NCBI RefSeq assembly: GCF_004684905.1
Contig: NZ_SRJC01000008.1
Location: 1 to 64,000 of the forward strand
Reading direction: 5' to 3'
Length of the DNA stretch: 64,000 nt
Origin: Halobacillus salinus
Lineage (GTDB): Bacteria > Bacillota > Bacilli > Bacillales > Halobacillaceae
Each line of letters begins with the position of its first letter. Positions within the stretch are counted from its first letter, which is position 1. Of the stretch, positions 52,171 to 64,000 are shown piece after piece. A program made the position numbers and the translations under genes. Under the pieces are notes generated by a model. The model was not told the origin of the DNA and did no database searches. It saw only the letters and a list, made by a program, of their open reading frames with translations.

Positions 52171-54392
52171 CACAAGCAATGAACGCCTTGATCCAAGGCT
52201 TGAACAAAGAACAGAAGGAAGCCGTCACCCACACAGAAGGCCCTCTTCTCATCATGGCCGGAGCGGGAAGTGGGAAGACCCGTGTCCTGACGCACCGTAT
52301 AGCGTATCTACTTAGTGAAAAAGACGTCGGACCACGCAACGTACTCGCGATCACCTTCACAAACAAGGCTGCGCGCGAAATGAAGGAACGTGTCGAAGGA
52401 CTCGTCGGCAGTGACGCAGAGAAGATCTGGATGTCGACGTTCCACTCGATGTGTGTACGTATTCTACGTCGCGACATCGACCGCATCGGTTATGACCGCA
52501 ATTTCTCGATTTTGGACTCGAGCGACCAGCTTTCTGTCATCAAGCAGGTGCTGAAAGACCTCAATCTCGATCCGAAAAAATGGGACCCGCGAGCGATGCT
52601 CGGTGCGATCAGTAACGCGAAGAACGAATTGATTTCTGCAGAAGAATTCGTGAAGCAGGCGGAGAACATGCACGATGAGCAGGTCGCCCAGGTTTACAAA
52701 GGCTACCAGCGTAAACTGCGCAAGAACCAATCGCTCGACTTCGATGACTTGATCATGCAGACGCTGTCGCTATTCGACCAGGTGCCGGAAGTACTTGAAT
52801 CGTATCAGCGTCGCTTCCAATATATCCACGTCGATGAGTACCAGGATACAAACCATGCGCAGTACCAACTCGTCAAACACTTGGCTGACCGTTACAAGAA
52901 CTTGTGTGTGGTAGGGGACTCCGACCAGTCGATTTACGCGTGGCGCGGAGCGGATATCCAGAACATCCTGAACTTCGAGGGCGACTATCCGAACGCCCGC
53001 ACCATTTTACTAGAGCAGAACTACCGCTCCACTGAGCTGATCCTGAACGCTGCGAACAACGTCATCGACAAGAACAGCGGCCGTAAGCCGAAGCGTCTGT
53101 GGACCGATAACAGCGGTGGCGAGAAGATCCACTACCACCAGGCGGGCACGGAACGTGATGAGAGTATTTTTGTTACCGATAAAATTGAAGATATGATCCG
53201 CAAGCGTAATTACCGCTATCAGGACATCGCAATCCTGTACCGTACCAATGCCCAGTCCCGTTCGATTGAGGAAACGTTCGTCAAAGCAGGCGTACCGTAC
53301 CAGATGATCGGCGGCACGAAGTTCTACGACCGTAAAGAGATCAAAGACTTGCTTGCCTACCTGCGTCTGATCGCGAACCCGAACGATGACCTAAGCTTCC
53401 AGCGTGTCGTCAACGAACCGAAGCGCGGCGTCGGGAAAACGAGCATGGACAAACTGCAGGCATATGCGACAGATCACGATATTTCCTTATATGAAGCGGC
53501 GGCAGAAGTCGACTTCGTCGGTGTCAGTGCGAAAGCGGCGAAATCGATCATGTCCTTCCGTAAGATGATCCAGAACTGGTCCGAGCAGCAGGAATTCCTG
53601 TCTGCGACCGACATGGTACAGGAAGTCATCGACAAGACCGGCTATGAAGAGATGCTGATGAACGAGAAGAGTCTCGAAGCACAGAGCCGTCTTGAGAACA
53701 TTGAAGAATTCAAGACCGTTACAAAGAACTTCGAAGAGAACGCAGAAGACAAGACGTTGATCGCGTTCCTCACTGACCTTGCCTTGATCGCCGATATCGA
53801 TTCGATGAACGACGACCCGGACAGTGATGACTCCGTCACGCTGATGACGCTCCACTCAGCGAAGGGACTTGAGTTCCCTGTCGTCTTCCTGATCGGGATG
53901 GAAGAGAGTATCTTCCCGCACAGCCGTGCCCTGATGGATGAGGAGCAGATGGAGGAAGAACGCCGTCTCGCCTACGTGGGAATCACCCGTGCTGAGAAGG
54001 AGCTGTTCATTTCTCACGCGAAAATGCGCACACTATATGGTAGAACGAACATGAACCCGATCTCCCGTTTCATTAATGAGATTCCGGAAGACTTGGTAGA
54101 CGGAAAAGAAGAACAAGAGGATCTGCCGTTCTTCAACAAGACGATGCCGTTCGATACACCGAAGAAAGAAGCACCGAAGCCGAAGAAGCGTGTCGCTAAG
54201 AAGCCGGATACGACCGGCGCTGAGAAAAACACGTGGAACCCTGGCGATAAGGCCGCTCATAAGAAGTGGGGCGAAGGGACGGTCGTCAAAGTACAGGGCG
54301 AGGGAGATTCTATGGAACTCGACATCGCCTTCCCGGCACCGACCGGCATCAAGCGATTGCTTGCCCGCTATGCTCCGATTACGAAAGTGTAA
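52167..54392 (+). CDS. pcrA: ATP-dependent DNA helicase PcrA
   Basis: A 741-residue UvrD/Rep-family 3'-5' helicase: Walker A GAGSGKT (32-38), [39 protein letters not shown] and [24 protein letters not shown]. The C-terminal Tudor-like RNA-polymerase-binding domain is present ([18 protein letters not shown]). Involved in repair and replication fork clearance. The gene chain pcrB-pcrA-ligA-camS is conserved in Bacillaceae. Confidence 0.96.
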   Translation: MTQAMNALIQGLNKEQKEAVTHTEGPLLIMAGAGSGKTRVLTHRIAYLLSEKDVGPRNVLAITFTNKAAREMKERVEGLVGSDAEKIWMSTFHSMCVRILRRDIDRIGYDRNFSILDSSDQLSVIKQVLKDLNLDPKKWDPRAMLGAISNAKNELISAEEFVKQAENMHDEQVAQVYKGYQRKLRKNQSLDFDDLIMQTLSLFDQVPEVLESYQRRFQYIHVDEYQDTNHAQYQLVKHLADRYKNLCVVGDSDQSIYAWRGADIQNILNFEGDYPNARTILLEQNYRSTELILNAANNVIDKNSGRKPKRLWTDNSGGEKIHYHQAGTERDESIFVTDKIEDMIRKRNYRYQDIAILYRTNAQSRSIEETFVKAGVPYQMIGGTKFYDRKEIKDLLAYLRLIANPNDDLSFQRVVNEPKRGVGKTSMDKLQAYATDHDISLYEAAAEVDFVGVSAKAAKSIMSFRKMIQNWSEQQEFLSATDMVQEVIDKTGYEEMLMNEKSLEAQSRLENIEEFKTVTKNFEENAEDKTLIAFLTDLALIADIDSMNDDPDSDDSVTLMTLHSAKGLEFPVVFLIGMEESIFPHSRALMDEEQMEEERRLAYVGITRAEKELFISHAKMRTLYGRTNMNPISRFINEIPEDLVDGKEEQEDLPFFNKTMPFDTPKKEAPKPKKRVAKKPDTTGAEKNTWNPGDKAAHKKWGEGTVVKVQGEGDSMELDIAFPAPTGIKRLLARYAPITKV

Positions 54393-56399
<2,007 letters not shown>

Positions 56400-56414
56400 T
56401 GGAGGAGTGAAACC

Positions 56415-57563
56415 ATGAGGAAGCTACACGCCGCCGTTTTGTTGAGTACGCTTTTGTTTGTGAGTGCGTGTACTCCGGTTTTCGATAATCGCGATGAAGT
56501 GATTCAAGAAACGACCGAAGAAAGCACCAACCAGAGTGCCATCGTGCCGAACTACCGGATGAGTGATGAAACATACCGGATGATTCTGACCGAAGGCACG
56601 TCGAAAGTATCCAGCGCCCGCGCTGTCACGACGAACCAGATGGGGAACCGTCTCGATATCTCCGAATTCGAGAGCGGGCTGCGTCGTCATTCGAAGGAAT
56701 TTTACGACCCGGAAGATTACTACTTCCAGCCAGGACAGTTCCTGGATAAGGAGACCCTCTTAGGGTGGTTGTCCCGTCAATCCTCCGGGAATGAAGAAGG
56801 GTTGAATCCGGAACTGGACGAAAGCAACGCGACAGTCGAAGAGTTCCGTTCCAATCCGAAGTACATCTCGAACATCATCGAGCAAGATTACTTGGTGAAA
56901 AAAGAAGACAACGTCGTCGAAGTGAAGGGGCTGACAATCGGAATTTCCCTCCGCTCCGTCTATAACTTCACGTCTGACGGCCGCGACTATGAAGAGAAGC
57001 ACAGCACGGAAGAATTGCTCGCTAAAGGGAAAGAGTACGCGGACACGATCCTGCAGCGTCTCCGTGAAAATGAGAAGCTGACCGATGTGCCGATCATGTT
57101 CGCCCTCTATGAAGAAGAAGAAGCGAGCTCGAAGGTGCCTGGCAACTTCTTGAGTAAAGCCTACGTCAAAGGATCGGACATGTCCGTCGGTGGTTGGGAG
57201 AATCTTGATGAGAATCATGTCCTCTTCCCGTCTAGTGAAGGGGAAGAGAACTACTTCGATGACTCGCAGATCTTCTCTGACTTTCGGACCGAAGTGGCGA
57301 ACTACTTCCCGAACTTCGTCGGCATGATCGCGAACGGCTTCTATATCAATGACGAACTACAAAGCGTCACCGTCAACATTCCGATCCAGTTCCAATCTGA
57401 ATCGGAAGTGGTCGGCTTCACGCAGTACGTCTACAGCCTCGTTGTGGAAATGTTCCCGGAACACTATGATGTGGAAGTGAACATTTATTCTATGGATCAG
57501 CAGGAAAGCTTGATTGTCCGGGAGGCTGGACAAGAAGAGCCGTATGTTCATATTTACAAATAA
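56415..57563 (+). CDS. camS: CamS-family lipoprotein (YerH-like)
   Basis: A 382-residue lipoprotein with lipobox VSAC at Cys19. The mature protein contains the CamS features NYRMSDETYRMI, RLDISEFESGL and YYFQPGQFLD. CamS relatives were named for a sex-pheromone-like signal peptide in staphylococci; the role of the mature protein is unknown. Last gene of the pcrB-pcrA-ligA unit, closed by a terminator. Confidence 0.88.
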   Translation: MRKLHAAVLLSTLLFVSACTPVFDNRDEVIQETTEESTNQSAIVPNYRMSDETYRMILTEGTSKVSSARAVTTNQMGNRLDISEFESGLRRHSKEFYDPEDYYFQPGQFLDKETLLGWLSRQSSGNEEGLNPELDESNATVEEFRSNPKYISNIIEQDYLVKKEDNVVEVKGLTIGISLRSVYNFTSDGRDYEEKHSTEELLAKGKEYADTILQRLRENEKLTDVPIMFALYEEEEASSKVPGNFLSKAYVKGSDMSVGGWENLDENHVLFPSSEGEENYFDDSQIFSDFRTEVANYFPNFVGMIANGFYINDELQSVTVNIPIQFQSESEVVGFTQYVYSLVVEMFPEHYDVEVNIYSMDQQESLIVREAGQEEPYVHIYK

Positions 57564-57570
57564 GGAATGA

Positions 57571-57605
57571 GACCTCGCCGGGTGATGCGGCGGGGTCTTT
57601 TTTTG
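57571..57605 (+). terminator. Terminator after camS
   Basis: 10-bp stem GACCTCGCCG/CGGCGGGGTC with one wobble pair, 7-nt loop, eight T. Confidence 0.9.
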
Positions 57606-57609
57606 GGGT

Positions 57610-57735
57610 TGCGGCACTTTGGGTGGTGGTTAGGGCACATTGTCAGCGCGTTAGGTCACTTTCCTCATTAGTTAGGGCACTTTGCACCGGCGTTACGTCA
57701 CTATCCCCACGCGATAAGTCACTTTCCAAACCAAC
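57610..57735. repeat. Degenerate tandem array, 21-nt period, word TAGGGCACTTT
   Basis: Six units starting at 57610, 57631, 57652, 57673, 57694 and 57715, exactly 21 nt apart. GnCAC(T/A)(T/A)T is kept and the rest varies. It starts right after the camS terminator. The remaining gap to 57925 has no gene; a weak CcpA-like word AGAAACGCTTAA lies near 57870. Confidence 0.82.
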
Positions 57736-57925
57736 ATCCAAAATTCGACATCATCCCCCAATCAGAAGAGAATTCAAGTATCATCCCGTAATCCCCGCCT
57801 AGATGAACGACATCCTCCCTCACCCGGGTATTTCAGTTGAACCTCCCCATTAGGTACGTTACACTAATCAGTAGAAACGCTTAAAGTATTAATTTTCTAA
57901 CAATTAATTCAGGAGGTTTTAAGAC

Positions 57926-59476
57926 ATGGTAGTACCCTACAAGCACGAACCTTTTACAGATTTTAGCGTGGAAGAAAATAAGAAAGCACTCGAAGCGGCG
58001 ATCAAGCAGGTCGAAGCCGATTTAGGTAAAGAGTATCCGCTCATCATCGGCGGCGAGCGCATCATGACCGATGACAAGATCGAAGTCGTAAACCCAGCCA
58101 ATAAAAAAGAAGTGATCGGCCACGTCTCGAAAGCGAACCAGGACTTGGCAGAAAAAGCACATAAGATAGCGGACGAGACGTTCGACTGGTGGCGCAAGAC
58201 GAAAGCGTCGTTCCGTGCGGACATCCTGTTCCGTGCCGCTGCGATCATACGTCGCCGTAAGCACGAGTTCACGGCGCACTTGATCAAAGAAGGCGGTAAG
58301 CCATGGAAGGAAGCGGACGCGGACACAGCAGAAGCGATCGACTTCATGGAATTCTACGGTCGCCAGATGCTGCGCATCGATGAGGGCGTTGAGATCAACT
58401 CCCGTCCGATCGAGAACAACCGATTCCATTACATCCCGCTAGGTGTCGGCGTCGTCATTTCGCCATGGAATTTCCTGTTTGCAATCATGGCTGGGACAAC
58501 CGTCGCTGCGATGGTATCTGGGAACACCGTTTTACTTAAGCCGGCGAGTGCGACTCCGGTCATCGCGTATAAGATGATGGAAGTGCTCGAAGAAGCGGGC
58601 ATGCCTCCTGGTGTCATCAACTATGTACCGGGAAGCGGTAAAGAAGTAGGGGACTACCTTGTCGACCATCCGCGCACCCGTTTCATCAGCTTCACAGGAT
58701 CACGTGAAGTCGGAACGCGCATTTTCGAACGCGCTGGCAAAGTGCACGAAGGCCAGCAGTGGCTGAAGCGCACCATCATCGAGATGGGCGGTAAGGACAC
58801 GATCGTCGTCGACAAAGACTCAGATCTCGAGCTTGCAGCAGATGCGATCACGTATTCCGCATTCGGCTTTTCCGGTCAAAAGTGTTCCGCCTGCTCCCGC
58901 GTCGTTGCGCATGAAGACGTTTATGACGAGCTTCTCGACCGCGTTGTGCAGAAGACGAAAGAGGAAGTCAACTACGGCGATCCGACCGACAACTCGAATT
59001 ATATGGGGCCGGTCATAGACCAGGGTGCGTATGATAAGATCTTGGATTACATTTCTATCGGAAAAGAAGAAGGCAAGCTGATGGCAGGTGGAAAAGGGGA
59101 TGACAGCAAAGGCTGGTTCGTTGAGCCGACTGTCTTCGCTGACCTTGCGCCGGACTCCCGCATCATGCAGGAAGAGATCTTCGGACCGGTTGTTGGATTC
59201 ACAAAGGCGAAGAACTTCGATCATGCTATCGAAATCGCCAACAACACCGACTACGGTTTGACTGGTGCGGTCATCACTAACAACCGCTCCCATATTGAAA
59301 AAGCCAGGGAAGATTTCCACGTCGGGAACTTGTACTTCAACCGCGGATGTACGGCGGCGATCGTCGGCTACCATCCGTTCGGTGGATTCAACATGTCCGG
59401 AACCGACTCCAAAGCAGGCGGCCCAGACTATCTGGTCCACCACATGCAAGGGAAAACGACTTCTGAAATGCTATAA
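57926..59476 (+). CDS. rocA: 1-pyrroline-5-carboxylate dehydrogenase
   Basis: A 516-residue aldehyde dehydrogenase oxidising glutamate semialdehyde/P5C to glutamate with NAD. Features are [31 protein letters not shown], catalytic Glu in IIEMGGKDT and Cys320 in [11 protein letters not shown], plus the P5CDH-specific ending [22 protein letters not shown] precedes the ATG. It is followed by a proline symporter, so uptake and the second step of proline breakdown are linked; proline dehydrogenase is not in the window. Confidence 0.95.
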   Translation: MVVPYKHEPFTDFSVEENKKALEAAIKQVEADLGKEYPLIIGGERIMTDDKIEVVNPANKKEVIGHVSKANQDLAEKAHKIADETFDWWRKTKASFRADILFRAAAIIRRRKHEFTAHLIKEGGKPWKEADADTAEAIDFMEFYGRQMLRIDEGVEINSRPIENNRFHYIPLGVGVVISPWNFLFAIMAGTTVAAMVSGNTVLLKPASATPVIAYKMMEVLEEAGMPPGVINYVPGSGKEVGDYLVDHPRTRFISFTGSREVGTRIFERAGKVHEGQQWLKRTIIEMGGKDTIVVDKDSDLELAADAITYSAFGFSGQKCSACSRVVAHEDVYDELLDRVVQKTKEEVNYGDPTDNSNYMGPVIDQGAYDKILDYISIGKEEGKLMAGGKGDDSKGWFVEPTVFADLAPDSRIMQEEIFGPVVGFTKAKNFDHAIEIANNTDYGLTGAVITNNRSHIEKAREDFHVGNLYFNRGCTAAIVGYHPFGGFNMSGTDSKAGGPDYLVHHMQGKTTSEML

Positions 59477-59482
59477 AATCAT

Positions 59483-59515
59483 AGAAGGGTAGGTGCGACC
59501 TGCCTTTCTTTTTTT
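59483..59515 (+). terminator. Terminator after rocA
   Basis: 12-bp stem AGAAGGGTAGGT/ACCTGCCTTTCT with wobble pairs, 3-nt loop, seven T. Confidence 0.82.
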
Positions 59516-59773
59516 ACCCCGAAACAGAAAAAAGACGTTTACTGTCGAATCATTCCGGGAAATTTGATACTTATGCTATACATAGGAGAATGGTTGGGCG
59601 GAAAATAGGAATACTACTAGTGGGTGAAGAAAGGCGATTTATCCGAAAATTTGGTAAGTGGGAGAAACTTTTCAAAAAAATTTCATGAATCTTTATAGTA
59701 TTTTTGGTCTATATGTGAATAAATATGTCAGTTTCGCGTATAAAGATACATTATTAAAGAAATGATTAAATTT

Positions 59774-59802
59774 TTGAAATGTTCTAACAAAAATAGTATG
59801 AT
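59774..59802 (+). promoter_or_regulatory. Promoter of the small protein/putP unit
   Basis: TTGAAA (59774) and TATGAT (59797), 17-nt spacing, in an AT-rich gap of more than 400 bp. A second candidate, TTGATA..TATACA near 59568, has too short a spacer. Nothing else was recognised in 59520-59770. Confidence 0.7.
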
Positions 59803-59810
59803 ATAGTTGT

Positions 59811-59856
59811 ACCTGTGTTTGGCTTTTTCGGCTATTGTCACACTTTATACACAGGT
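59811..59856 (+). promoter_or_regulatory. Inverted repeat in the putP leader
   Basis: ACCTGTGT (59811) and ACACAGGT (59849) are perfect 8-bp inverted arms 30 nt apart, just after the promoter and about 48 nt before the small ORF. It could be a leader hairpin or a split operator. Confidence 0.5.
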
Positions 59857-59903
59857 CGATTGAAGTGCATACTACTGCATATTTTGCGATAGGAGGTGGC
59901 AAA

Positions 59904-60029
59904 GTGTTTGACTTAGCAACAGCTACAACAGCATCGATCGCGGGCGCGACTTGGTTTTGGTTGTTTGTCCCGATGCCAATTTTACTCATTCTATCAATCA
60001 TCACACTATTCACTGAAAGGAGCGAATAA
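59904..60029 (+). CDS. 41-residue membrane protein upstream of the symporter
   Basis: Starts MFDLATATTASIAGATWFW, continues with one hydrophobic segment to about residue 35 and ends LFTERSE. GTG 59904 follows AGGAGGTGG at good spacing, and the ORF ends 6 nt before putP, so the two are co-translated. Very small single-helix proteins encoded just before sodium/solute symporters occur in other bacteria as accessory subunits; that role is inferred here. Confidence 0.72.
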   Translation: MFDLATATTASIAGATWFWLFVPMPILLILSIITLFTERSE

Positions 60030-60035
60030 CAAAAC

Positions 60036-61550
60036 ATGAGTACTGCTACGTTAATAACGTTTATAGTTTATCTAATTGGTATGCTCGGAATCGGTTTTGC
60101 CGCATACCGTTTAACAAGTGATTTATCCGACTATGTATTAGGTGGTCGTCGTTTAGGACCAGGAGTTGCCGCACTATCTGCCGGTGCATCCGACATGAGT
60201 GGTTGGTTGCTACTAGGCTTACCAGGTGCAATTTACGCAGGTGGATTGTCAGGAGCTTGGATTGGTGTAGGTCTAGCTATTGGTGCATATCTTAACTGGC
60301 AATTCATAGCACGTCGTCTTCGTGTGTTCACTGAAGTCGCAAATGACTCGATTACAGTGCCAGACTATCTTGAGAACCGCTTCCGTGACCACTCCCACGT
60401 TTTACGTGTTATTTCTGCATTTGTAATCCTATTATTCTTCACCTTCTATACATCATCCGGTATGGTTGCCGGCGCGAAGCTATTCGAAGCTTCTTTTGAA
60501 CTTACCTATACTCAGGCGCTTTGGATTGGTGCCATCGTAACTATTTCTTATACGTTCCTAGGCGGATTCCTTGCCGTAAGTTGGACAGACTTCGTACAAG
60601 GTATTCTAATGTTCTTCGCCTTGATTGCTGTGCCAGTCGTAGCTGTCATGGAACTTGGTGGCTGGAGCGATGCAGTCGACGCTGTCGGTCAAATCGATCC
60701 AACATACTTGAACATGGTACAAGGTGTAGGTGGACTTGCTATCATCTCCTCACTAGCATGGGGTCTTGGTTACTTCGGTCAGCCGCACATCTTGGTTCGT
60801 TTCATGGCACTTCGTTCTCCTAAAGACGTACCGAAAGCCCGTTTCATCGGAATCGGCTGGATGGTTCTAGGTCTTTACGGTGCCATCTTCACAGGTCTAT
60901 TCGGTCTTGCATTCATCGCGACTCAAGACATCAACACACTTGGAAGCTTCAATGCTGAAGTAATCACAAGTGACGCAGGCGTCCAAATGCTTGCTGACTC
61001 AGAGAAGATCTTCATTACCTTCTCTCAAATCTTGTTCCACCCAGTAATTGCAGGTATCCTGCTTGCAGCGATCCTATCTGCAATTATGAGTACAATTGAC
61101 TCTCAATTGCTTGTATCTTCTTCTGCCCTAGCAGAGGACTTCTACAAAGCGATTTTCCGTAAGAACGCTTCTGAGCGTGAACTTGTATGGGTAGGTCGTT
61201 TCGCCGTTGCAGCGATTGCATTGATTGCTGTACTGATCGCCGGTAACCCAGACAGCAGCGTACTTGATCTTGTATCTTACGCTTGGGCAGGATTCGGTGC
61301 CGCATTCGGTCCGATCATCATCTTGTCTCTATTCTGGAAAGGCATCACTCGTAACGGTGCACTTGCTGGTATCATCGTCGGTGCAGTCACTGTTGTTGTA
61401 TGGGGTGACTTCCTATCAGGCGGTATCTTCGATCTTTACGAAATGGTACCTGGTTTCCTATTAGCATTGATCGCAGCTATTGCTGTATCTGCTGCAGGCA
61501 ACCCGCCGAAAGATATCGAAGAAGAATTCGACAAAGCACGTACTATGTAA
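60036..61550 (+). CDS. putP: Sodium/proline symporter (SSS family)
   Basis: A 504-residue symporter with about 13 helices. LSAGASDMSGWLLLGLPGAIYAGG and LAAILSAIMSTIDSQLLVSSSALAEDFYK are PutP motifs; the latter includes the sodium-site serines/threonines. It imports proline with sodium for nutrition or osmoprotection. Codon choice is more A/T-ended than in most neighbouring genes, as in pbuG, suggesting strong expression rather than foreign origin. Follows rocA, consistent with a proline-use locus. Confidence 0.92.
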   Translation: MSTATLITFIVYLIGMLGIGFAAYRLTSDLSDYVLGGRRLGPGVAALSAGASDMSGWLLLGLPGAIYAGGLSGAWIGVGLAIGAYLNWQFIARRLRVFTEVANDSITVPDYLENRFRDHSHVLRVISAFVILLFFTFYTSSGMVAGAKLFEASFELTYTQALWIGAIVTISYTFLGGFLAVSWTDFVQGILMFFALIAVPVVAVMELGGWSDAVDAVGQIDPTYLNMVQGVGGLAIISSLAWGLGYFGQPHILVRFMALRSPKDVPKARFIGIGWMVLGLYGAIFTGLFGLAFIATQDINTLGSFNAEVITSDAGVQMLADSEKIFITFSQILFHPVIAGILLAAILSAIMSTIDSQLLVSSSALAEDFYKAIFRKNASERELVWVGRFAVAAIALIAVLIAGNPDSSVLDLVSYAWAGFGAAFGPIIILSLFWKGITRNGALAGIIVGAVTVVVWGDFLSGGIFDLYEMVPGFLLALIAAIAVSAAGNPPKDIEEEFDKARTM

Positions 61551-61564
61551 TAAGCGCTTTTCAA

Positions 61565-61597
61565 AGGATCTCCGGTTCGCCGGGGGTTCTTTTTTTA
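61565..61597 (+). terminator. Terminator after putP
   Basis: Imperfect stem GGATCTCCGG/CCGGGGGTTC around loop TTCG with seven T. The rest of the gap up to 61790 shows no gene; a fragment GCCTGACCCCC at 61713 resembles one end of the GGGGTCAGG element. Confidence 0.8.
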
Positions 61598-61795
61598 ATT
61601 TCCTCAGATGAGTTTTCCTTTTTAAGGCGGGGTGATTCCTTCATAGTAGCGTCGAATGGTTGAATATCTGTGCCGAATCCTTCATTAACGTTGTCGGATT
61701 CTACAATGACGCTGCCTGACCCCCGAATAACTCCTCCCCATAAGACAACCCTCCCCCACCTGTGTTAAAATAACAAGAGTGTACAGCGAACGACA

Positions 61796-61825
61796 TTGAA
61801 ATCAGATACAGATGTTTGGTATGAT
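61796..61825 (+). promoter_or_regulatory. Promoter of gatCAB
   Basis: TTGAAA (61796) and TATGAT (61820) with 18-nt spacing, 35 bp before the gatC start. Confidence 0.7.
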
Positions 61826-61859
61826 CATATATTATGTGAGATCGAATGGAGGTCTAAGT

Positions 61860-62150
61860 ATGTCCAGAATCAGTAAAGAAGAAGTGAAGCACGTCGCGAA
61901 CTTGGCGCGCCTTGCAATCACCGAAGAAGAAGCAGATACATTCACGAAACAGCTTGATGACATCATCACGTATGCCGAGCAGTTGAATGAACTCGATACA
62001 ACAGGCGTCGAGCCGACTACGCACGTCCTTGATTTGAAGAACGTCATGCGTAAGGACGAACCGAAGAAATGGATCGAGAAAGAAGACGCGATGAAGAACG
62101 CACCAGACCACCAAGACGGACAATTCAAAGTCCCATCGGTATTGGAATAG
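61860..62150 (+). CDS. gatC: Asp-tRNA(Asn)/Glu-tRNA(Gln) amidotransferase subunit C
   Basis: A 96-residue subunit that stabilises Gat[29 protein letters not shown] and the conserved [18 protein letters not shown] segment are typical. ATG 61860 follows GGAGG at 7 nt; the frame is open upstream without a ribosome site. First gene of gatCAB. Confidence 0.95.
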   Translation: MSRISKEEVKHVANLARLAITEEEADTFTKQLDDIITYAEQLNELDTTGVEPTTHVLDLKNVMRKDEPKKWIEKEDAMKNAPDHQDGQFKVPSVLE

Positions 62151-62161
62151 GAGGTTAGACG

Positions 62162-63631
62162 ATGAGCTTATTCGAACATTCTTTACGTGAGCTTCAAGAG
62201 AAGCTACATAAGAAAGAAATCACCGTAACAGATCTAGTGGAAGAATCGTACAAACGAATCCACGAAGTCGACGATGAAGTCCAAGCCTTCATCACCCTGA
62301 ACGAAGAGCAAGCGAAAGCGAAAGCAGCTGAGCTTGATGAGAACCCGGACGCAGACGCGAAACTATTCGGCCTGCCGATCGGTGTCAAAGACAACATCAT
62401 GACAAAAGGGCTCCGCACGACAGCCGGAAGCCAGTTTTTGAAAAACTTCGAGGACCCGCTTTATGATGCGACCGTCGTAGGCAAGTTGAATGATGCGAAG
62501 TCGATCACAATCGGGAAATTGAACATGGACGAATTCGCGATGGGTTCTTCCAATGAGAACTCCAGCTACGCTTCTGCCCGCAACCCGTGGAACACCGATT
62601 ACGTTCCAGGTGGATCCAGTGGTGGTTCCGCTGCCGCTGTTGCAGCAGGCGAAGTACCATATTCCCTTGGTTCCGACACAGGTGGATCGATCCGTCAGCC
62701 GGCAGCATACTGTGGCGTCGTAGGCCTTAAGCCGACATACGGCCGCGTATCCCGTTTCGGTCTGATCGCATTCGCCTCTTCTCTAGACCAAATCGGCCCG
62801 ATCACCAACACGGTAGAGGACAACGCCTTTTTACTAGAGACAATTGCAGGCCATGACAAGATGGATTCCACTTCTGCAGACGTAGAAGTACCGAAATACA
62901 CAGATGCCCTTACGAACGACGTGAAGGGTCTTAAGATTGCAGTACCGAAAGAATACTTGAGCGAAGGGGTCAACCCGGAAGTGAAAGAAGCGGTACAAGC
63001 TGCCCTTAAGAAATACGAAGAGCTAGGTGCGACGTGGGAAGAAGTATCCCTTCCACACTCGAAATACGCCCTATCTACGTACTACTTGCTTTCTTCATCA
63101 GAAGCATCTGCGAACCTTGCCCGCTTCGACGGCGTGCGCTACGGTAAGCGTGCCGATGATGTAGAGTCGATGCTTGAGATGTTCAAGCGTTCCCGCGCAG
63201 AAGGCTTCGGTGAAGAAGTGAAGCGCCGTATCATGCTTGGTACATTCGCCCTTAGCTCCGGCTACTACGATGCGTACTACAAGAAAGCACAACAAGTACG
63301 TACATTGATCAAGAACGATTTTGAAAAAGTGTTCGAAGACTACGACGTCATCGTTGGACCGACGACTCCGACACCTGCCTTCAAAGTAGGGGACAAGACG
63401 GACGATCCCATGACGATGTACGCAAACGACATCTTGACGATCCCAGTCAACTTAGCAGGCGTACCGGGAATCTCCATTCCATGCGGATTCTCAGATAAAG
63501 GACTGCCAATCGGCCTTCAGATCATCGGAAAACACTTTGACGAATCAACCGTGTACCGTGCGGCTCATGCCTACGAACAAGCGACTGATTTCCATACACA
63601 ACGCCCGTCCCTTGGAGGTGCGAACGCATAA
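62162..63631 (+). CDS. gatA: Asp-tRNA(Asn)/Glu-tRNA(Gln) amidotransferase subunit A
   Basis: A 489-residue amidase-signature enzyme that releases ammonia from glutamine for transamidation. The catalytic Ser-cisSer-Lys set is visible: Lys76 (GVKDNI), Ser152 (GGSSGGS) and Ser176 (GSDTGGSIR). AGGAGG precedes the ATG. Its stop overlaps the gatB start (TAATG). Confidence 0.96.
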   Translation: MSLFEHSLRELQEKLHKKEITVTDLVEESYKRIHEVDDEVQAFITLNEEQAKAKAAELDENPDADAKLFGLPIGVKDNIMTKGLRTTAGSQFLKNFEDPLYDATVVGKLNDAKSITIGKLNMDEFAMGSSNENSSYASARNPWNTDYVPGGSSGGSAAAVAAGEVPYSLGSDTGGSIRQPAAYCGVVGLKPTYGRVSRFGLIAFASSLDQIGPITNTVEDNAFLLETIAGHDKMDSTSADVEVPKYTDALTNDVKGLKIAVPKEYLSEGVNPEVKEAVQAALKKYEELGATWEEVSLPHSKYALSTYYLLSSSEASANLARFDGVRYGKRADDVESMLEMFKRSRAEGFGEEVKRRIMLGTFALSSGYYDAYYKKAQQVRTLIKNDFEKVFEDYDVIVGPTTPTPAFKVGDKTDDPMTMYANDILTIPVNLAGVPGISIPCGFSDKGLPIGLQIIGKHFDESTVYRAAHAYEQATDFHTQRPSLGGANA

Positions 63632-64000
63632 TGAACTTTGAAACGATTATCGGACTTGAAGTCCACGTCGAACTGAAAACCGAATCGAAAATCTTCAGCC
63701 CGTCTCCAAACATGTTCGGGGATGAGCCGAACACGAACGTCAACCCGATCGACCTCGGGTACCCGGGTGTCCTGCCTGTCTTGAACGAAGAGGCAGTCAA
63801 CTTCGCGATGAAAGCCGCTATGGCACTGAACTGTGACATCGCGACGGATACGAAGTTCGACCGTAAGAACTACTTCTATCCAGACAACCCGAAAGCTTAC
63901 CAGATCTCTCAATTCGACCAGCCGATCGGCGAGAACGGCTACATCGACATTGAAGTAGACGGTGAGAAAAAACGTATCGGTATTACGCGCCTTCACATGG
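63631..64000 (+). CDS. gatB: Asp-tRNA(Asn)/Glu-tRNA(Gln) amidotransferase subunit B, 5' part
   Basis: The first 123 codons of gatB, cut by the window end. [20 protein letters not shown], then [19 protein letters not shown], are GatB signatures (the kinase/transamidase active domain that activates the tRNA-bound Glu or Asp). TTGGAGGTG lies upstream of the ATG. Confidence 0.95.
   Translation, partial: MNFETIIGLEVHVELKTESKIFSPSPNMFGDEPNTNVNPIDLGYPGVLPVLNEEAVNFAMKAAMALNCDIATDTKFDRKNYFYPDNPKAYQISQFDQPIGENGYIDIEVDGEKKRIGITRLHM

Noticed and set aside
60036-61550. Horizontal acquisition of putP because of its A/T-ended codons
   Set aside because: pbuG shows a similar codon style; strong expression explains it, and gene context is normal for the group.

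Overview
The window is chromosomal DNA of a Gram-positive member of the Bacillaceae. Gene order over most of its length matches Bacillus subtilis: yeaC-yeaD-yebA, guaA, pbuG, yebE-yebG, the twelve-gene pur operon, yerA-yerB-yerC, pcrB-pcrA-ligA-camS and gatCAB. Coding sequence is close to half GC by eye, proteins are rich in Asp/Glu, and there is a proline symporter and a proline-degradation enzyme. This fits a moderately halophilic or marine genus near Halobacillus, Pontibacillus or Salimicrobium, but the genus is an inference. A Spo0E-type phosphatase and a Spo0A-box-like site suggest a spore former. No rRNA, tRNA, CRISPR array, transposase or prophage gene was seen.

Layout: 0.4-5.7 kb carries a two-component system plus three-gene ABC exporter with the size and order of the linearmycin-resistance locus lnrJKLMN. 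6.0-8.6 kb holds yueI, a small-RNA candidate, yvbH, a 3-hydroxybutyrate-dehydrogenase-like gene and a VOC protein. 8.9-19.2 kb is one co-directional catabolic-looking cluster: TetR regulator, acyl-CoA ligase, a ketoacyl-synthase-III-like protein, a branched-chain-type ABC importer, a second ketoacyl-synthase-III-like protein, an alpha/beta hydrolase and an SDR. 19.2-22 kb holds a DUF2785 protein, an NTF2-like protein, a ring-cleavage-type dioxygenase and a Spo0E-like gene. 22.3-26.7 kb is the MoxR/DUF58/transglutaminase operon. 26.7-45.5 kb is the purine block: guaA, pbuG and purEKBCSQLFMNHD encode all steps from PRPP to IMP plus the GMP branch step and base uptake. Each of the three units is preceded by a guanine-type riboswitch with its own terminator, and pbuG and purE also have PurBox pairs just upstream of the -35. 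46-57.6 kb is yerABC, YitT and kinase-like genes, pcrB-pcrA-ligA-camS. 57.9-61.6 kb is P5C dehydrogenase and a proline symporter with a 41-residue companion. 61.8 kb to the end is gatCAB, cut in gatB.

The least explained content is of two kinds. First, the 8.9-19.2 kb cluster has two ketoacyl-synthase-III homologues flanking an importer. The downstream one keeps the catalytic Cys; the upstream one has Ser at that column. In both, the usual catalytic Asn is His. This suggests a paired active/degenerate complex in an uncharacterised acid-uptake pathway. Second, intergenic space is filled with repeats that do not look like ordinary mobile elements. Four copies of a roughly 120-190 bp element share a conserved core but have different terminal arms that remain self-complementary in every copy. 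Three regions carry one family of short inverted words (139-400, 5730-5930, 8625-8830). Three further gaps carry degenerate tandem arrays with a 20-21 nt period but unrelated repeat words (20557, 45539, 57610).
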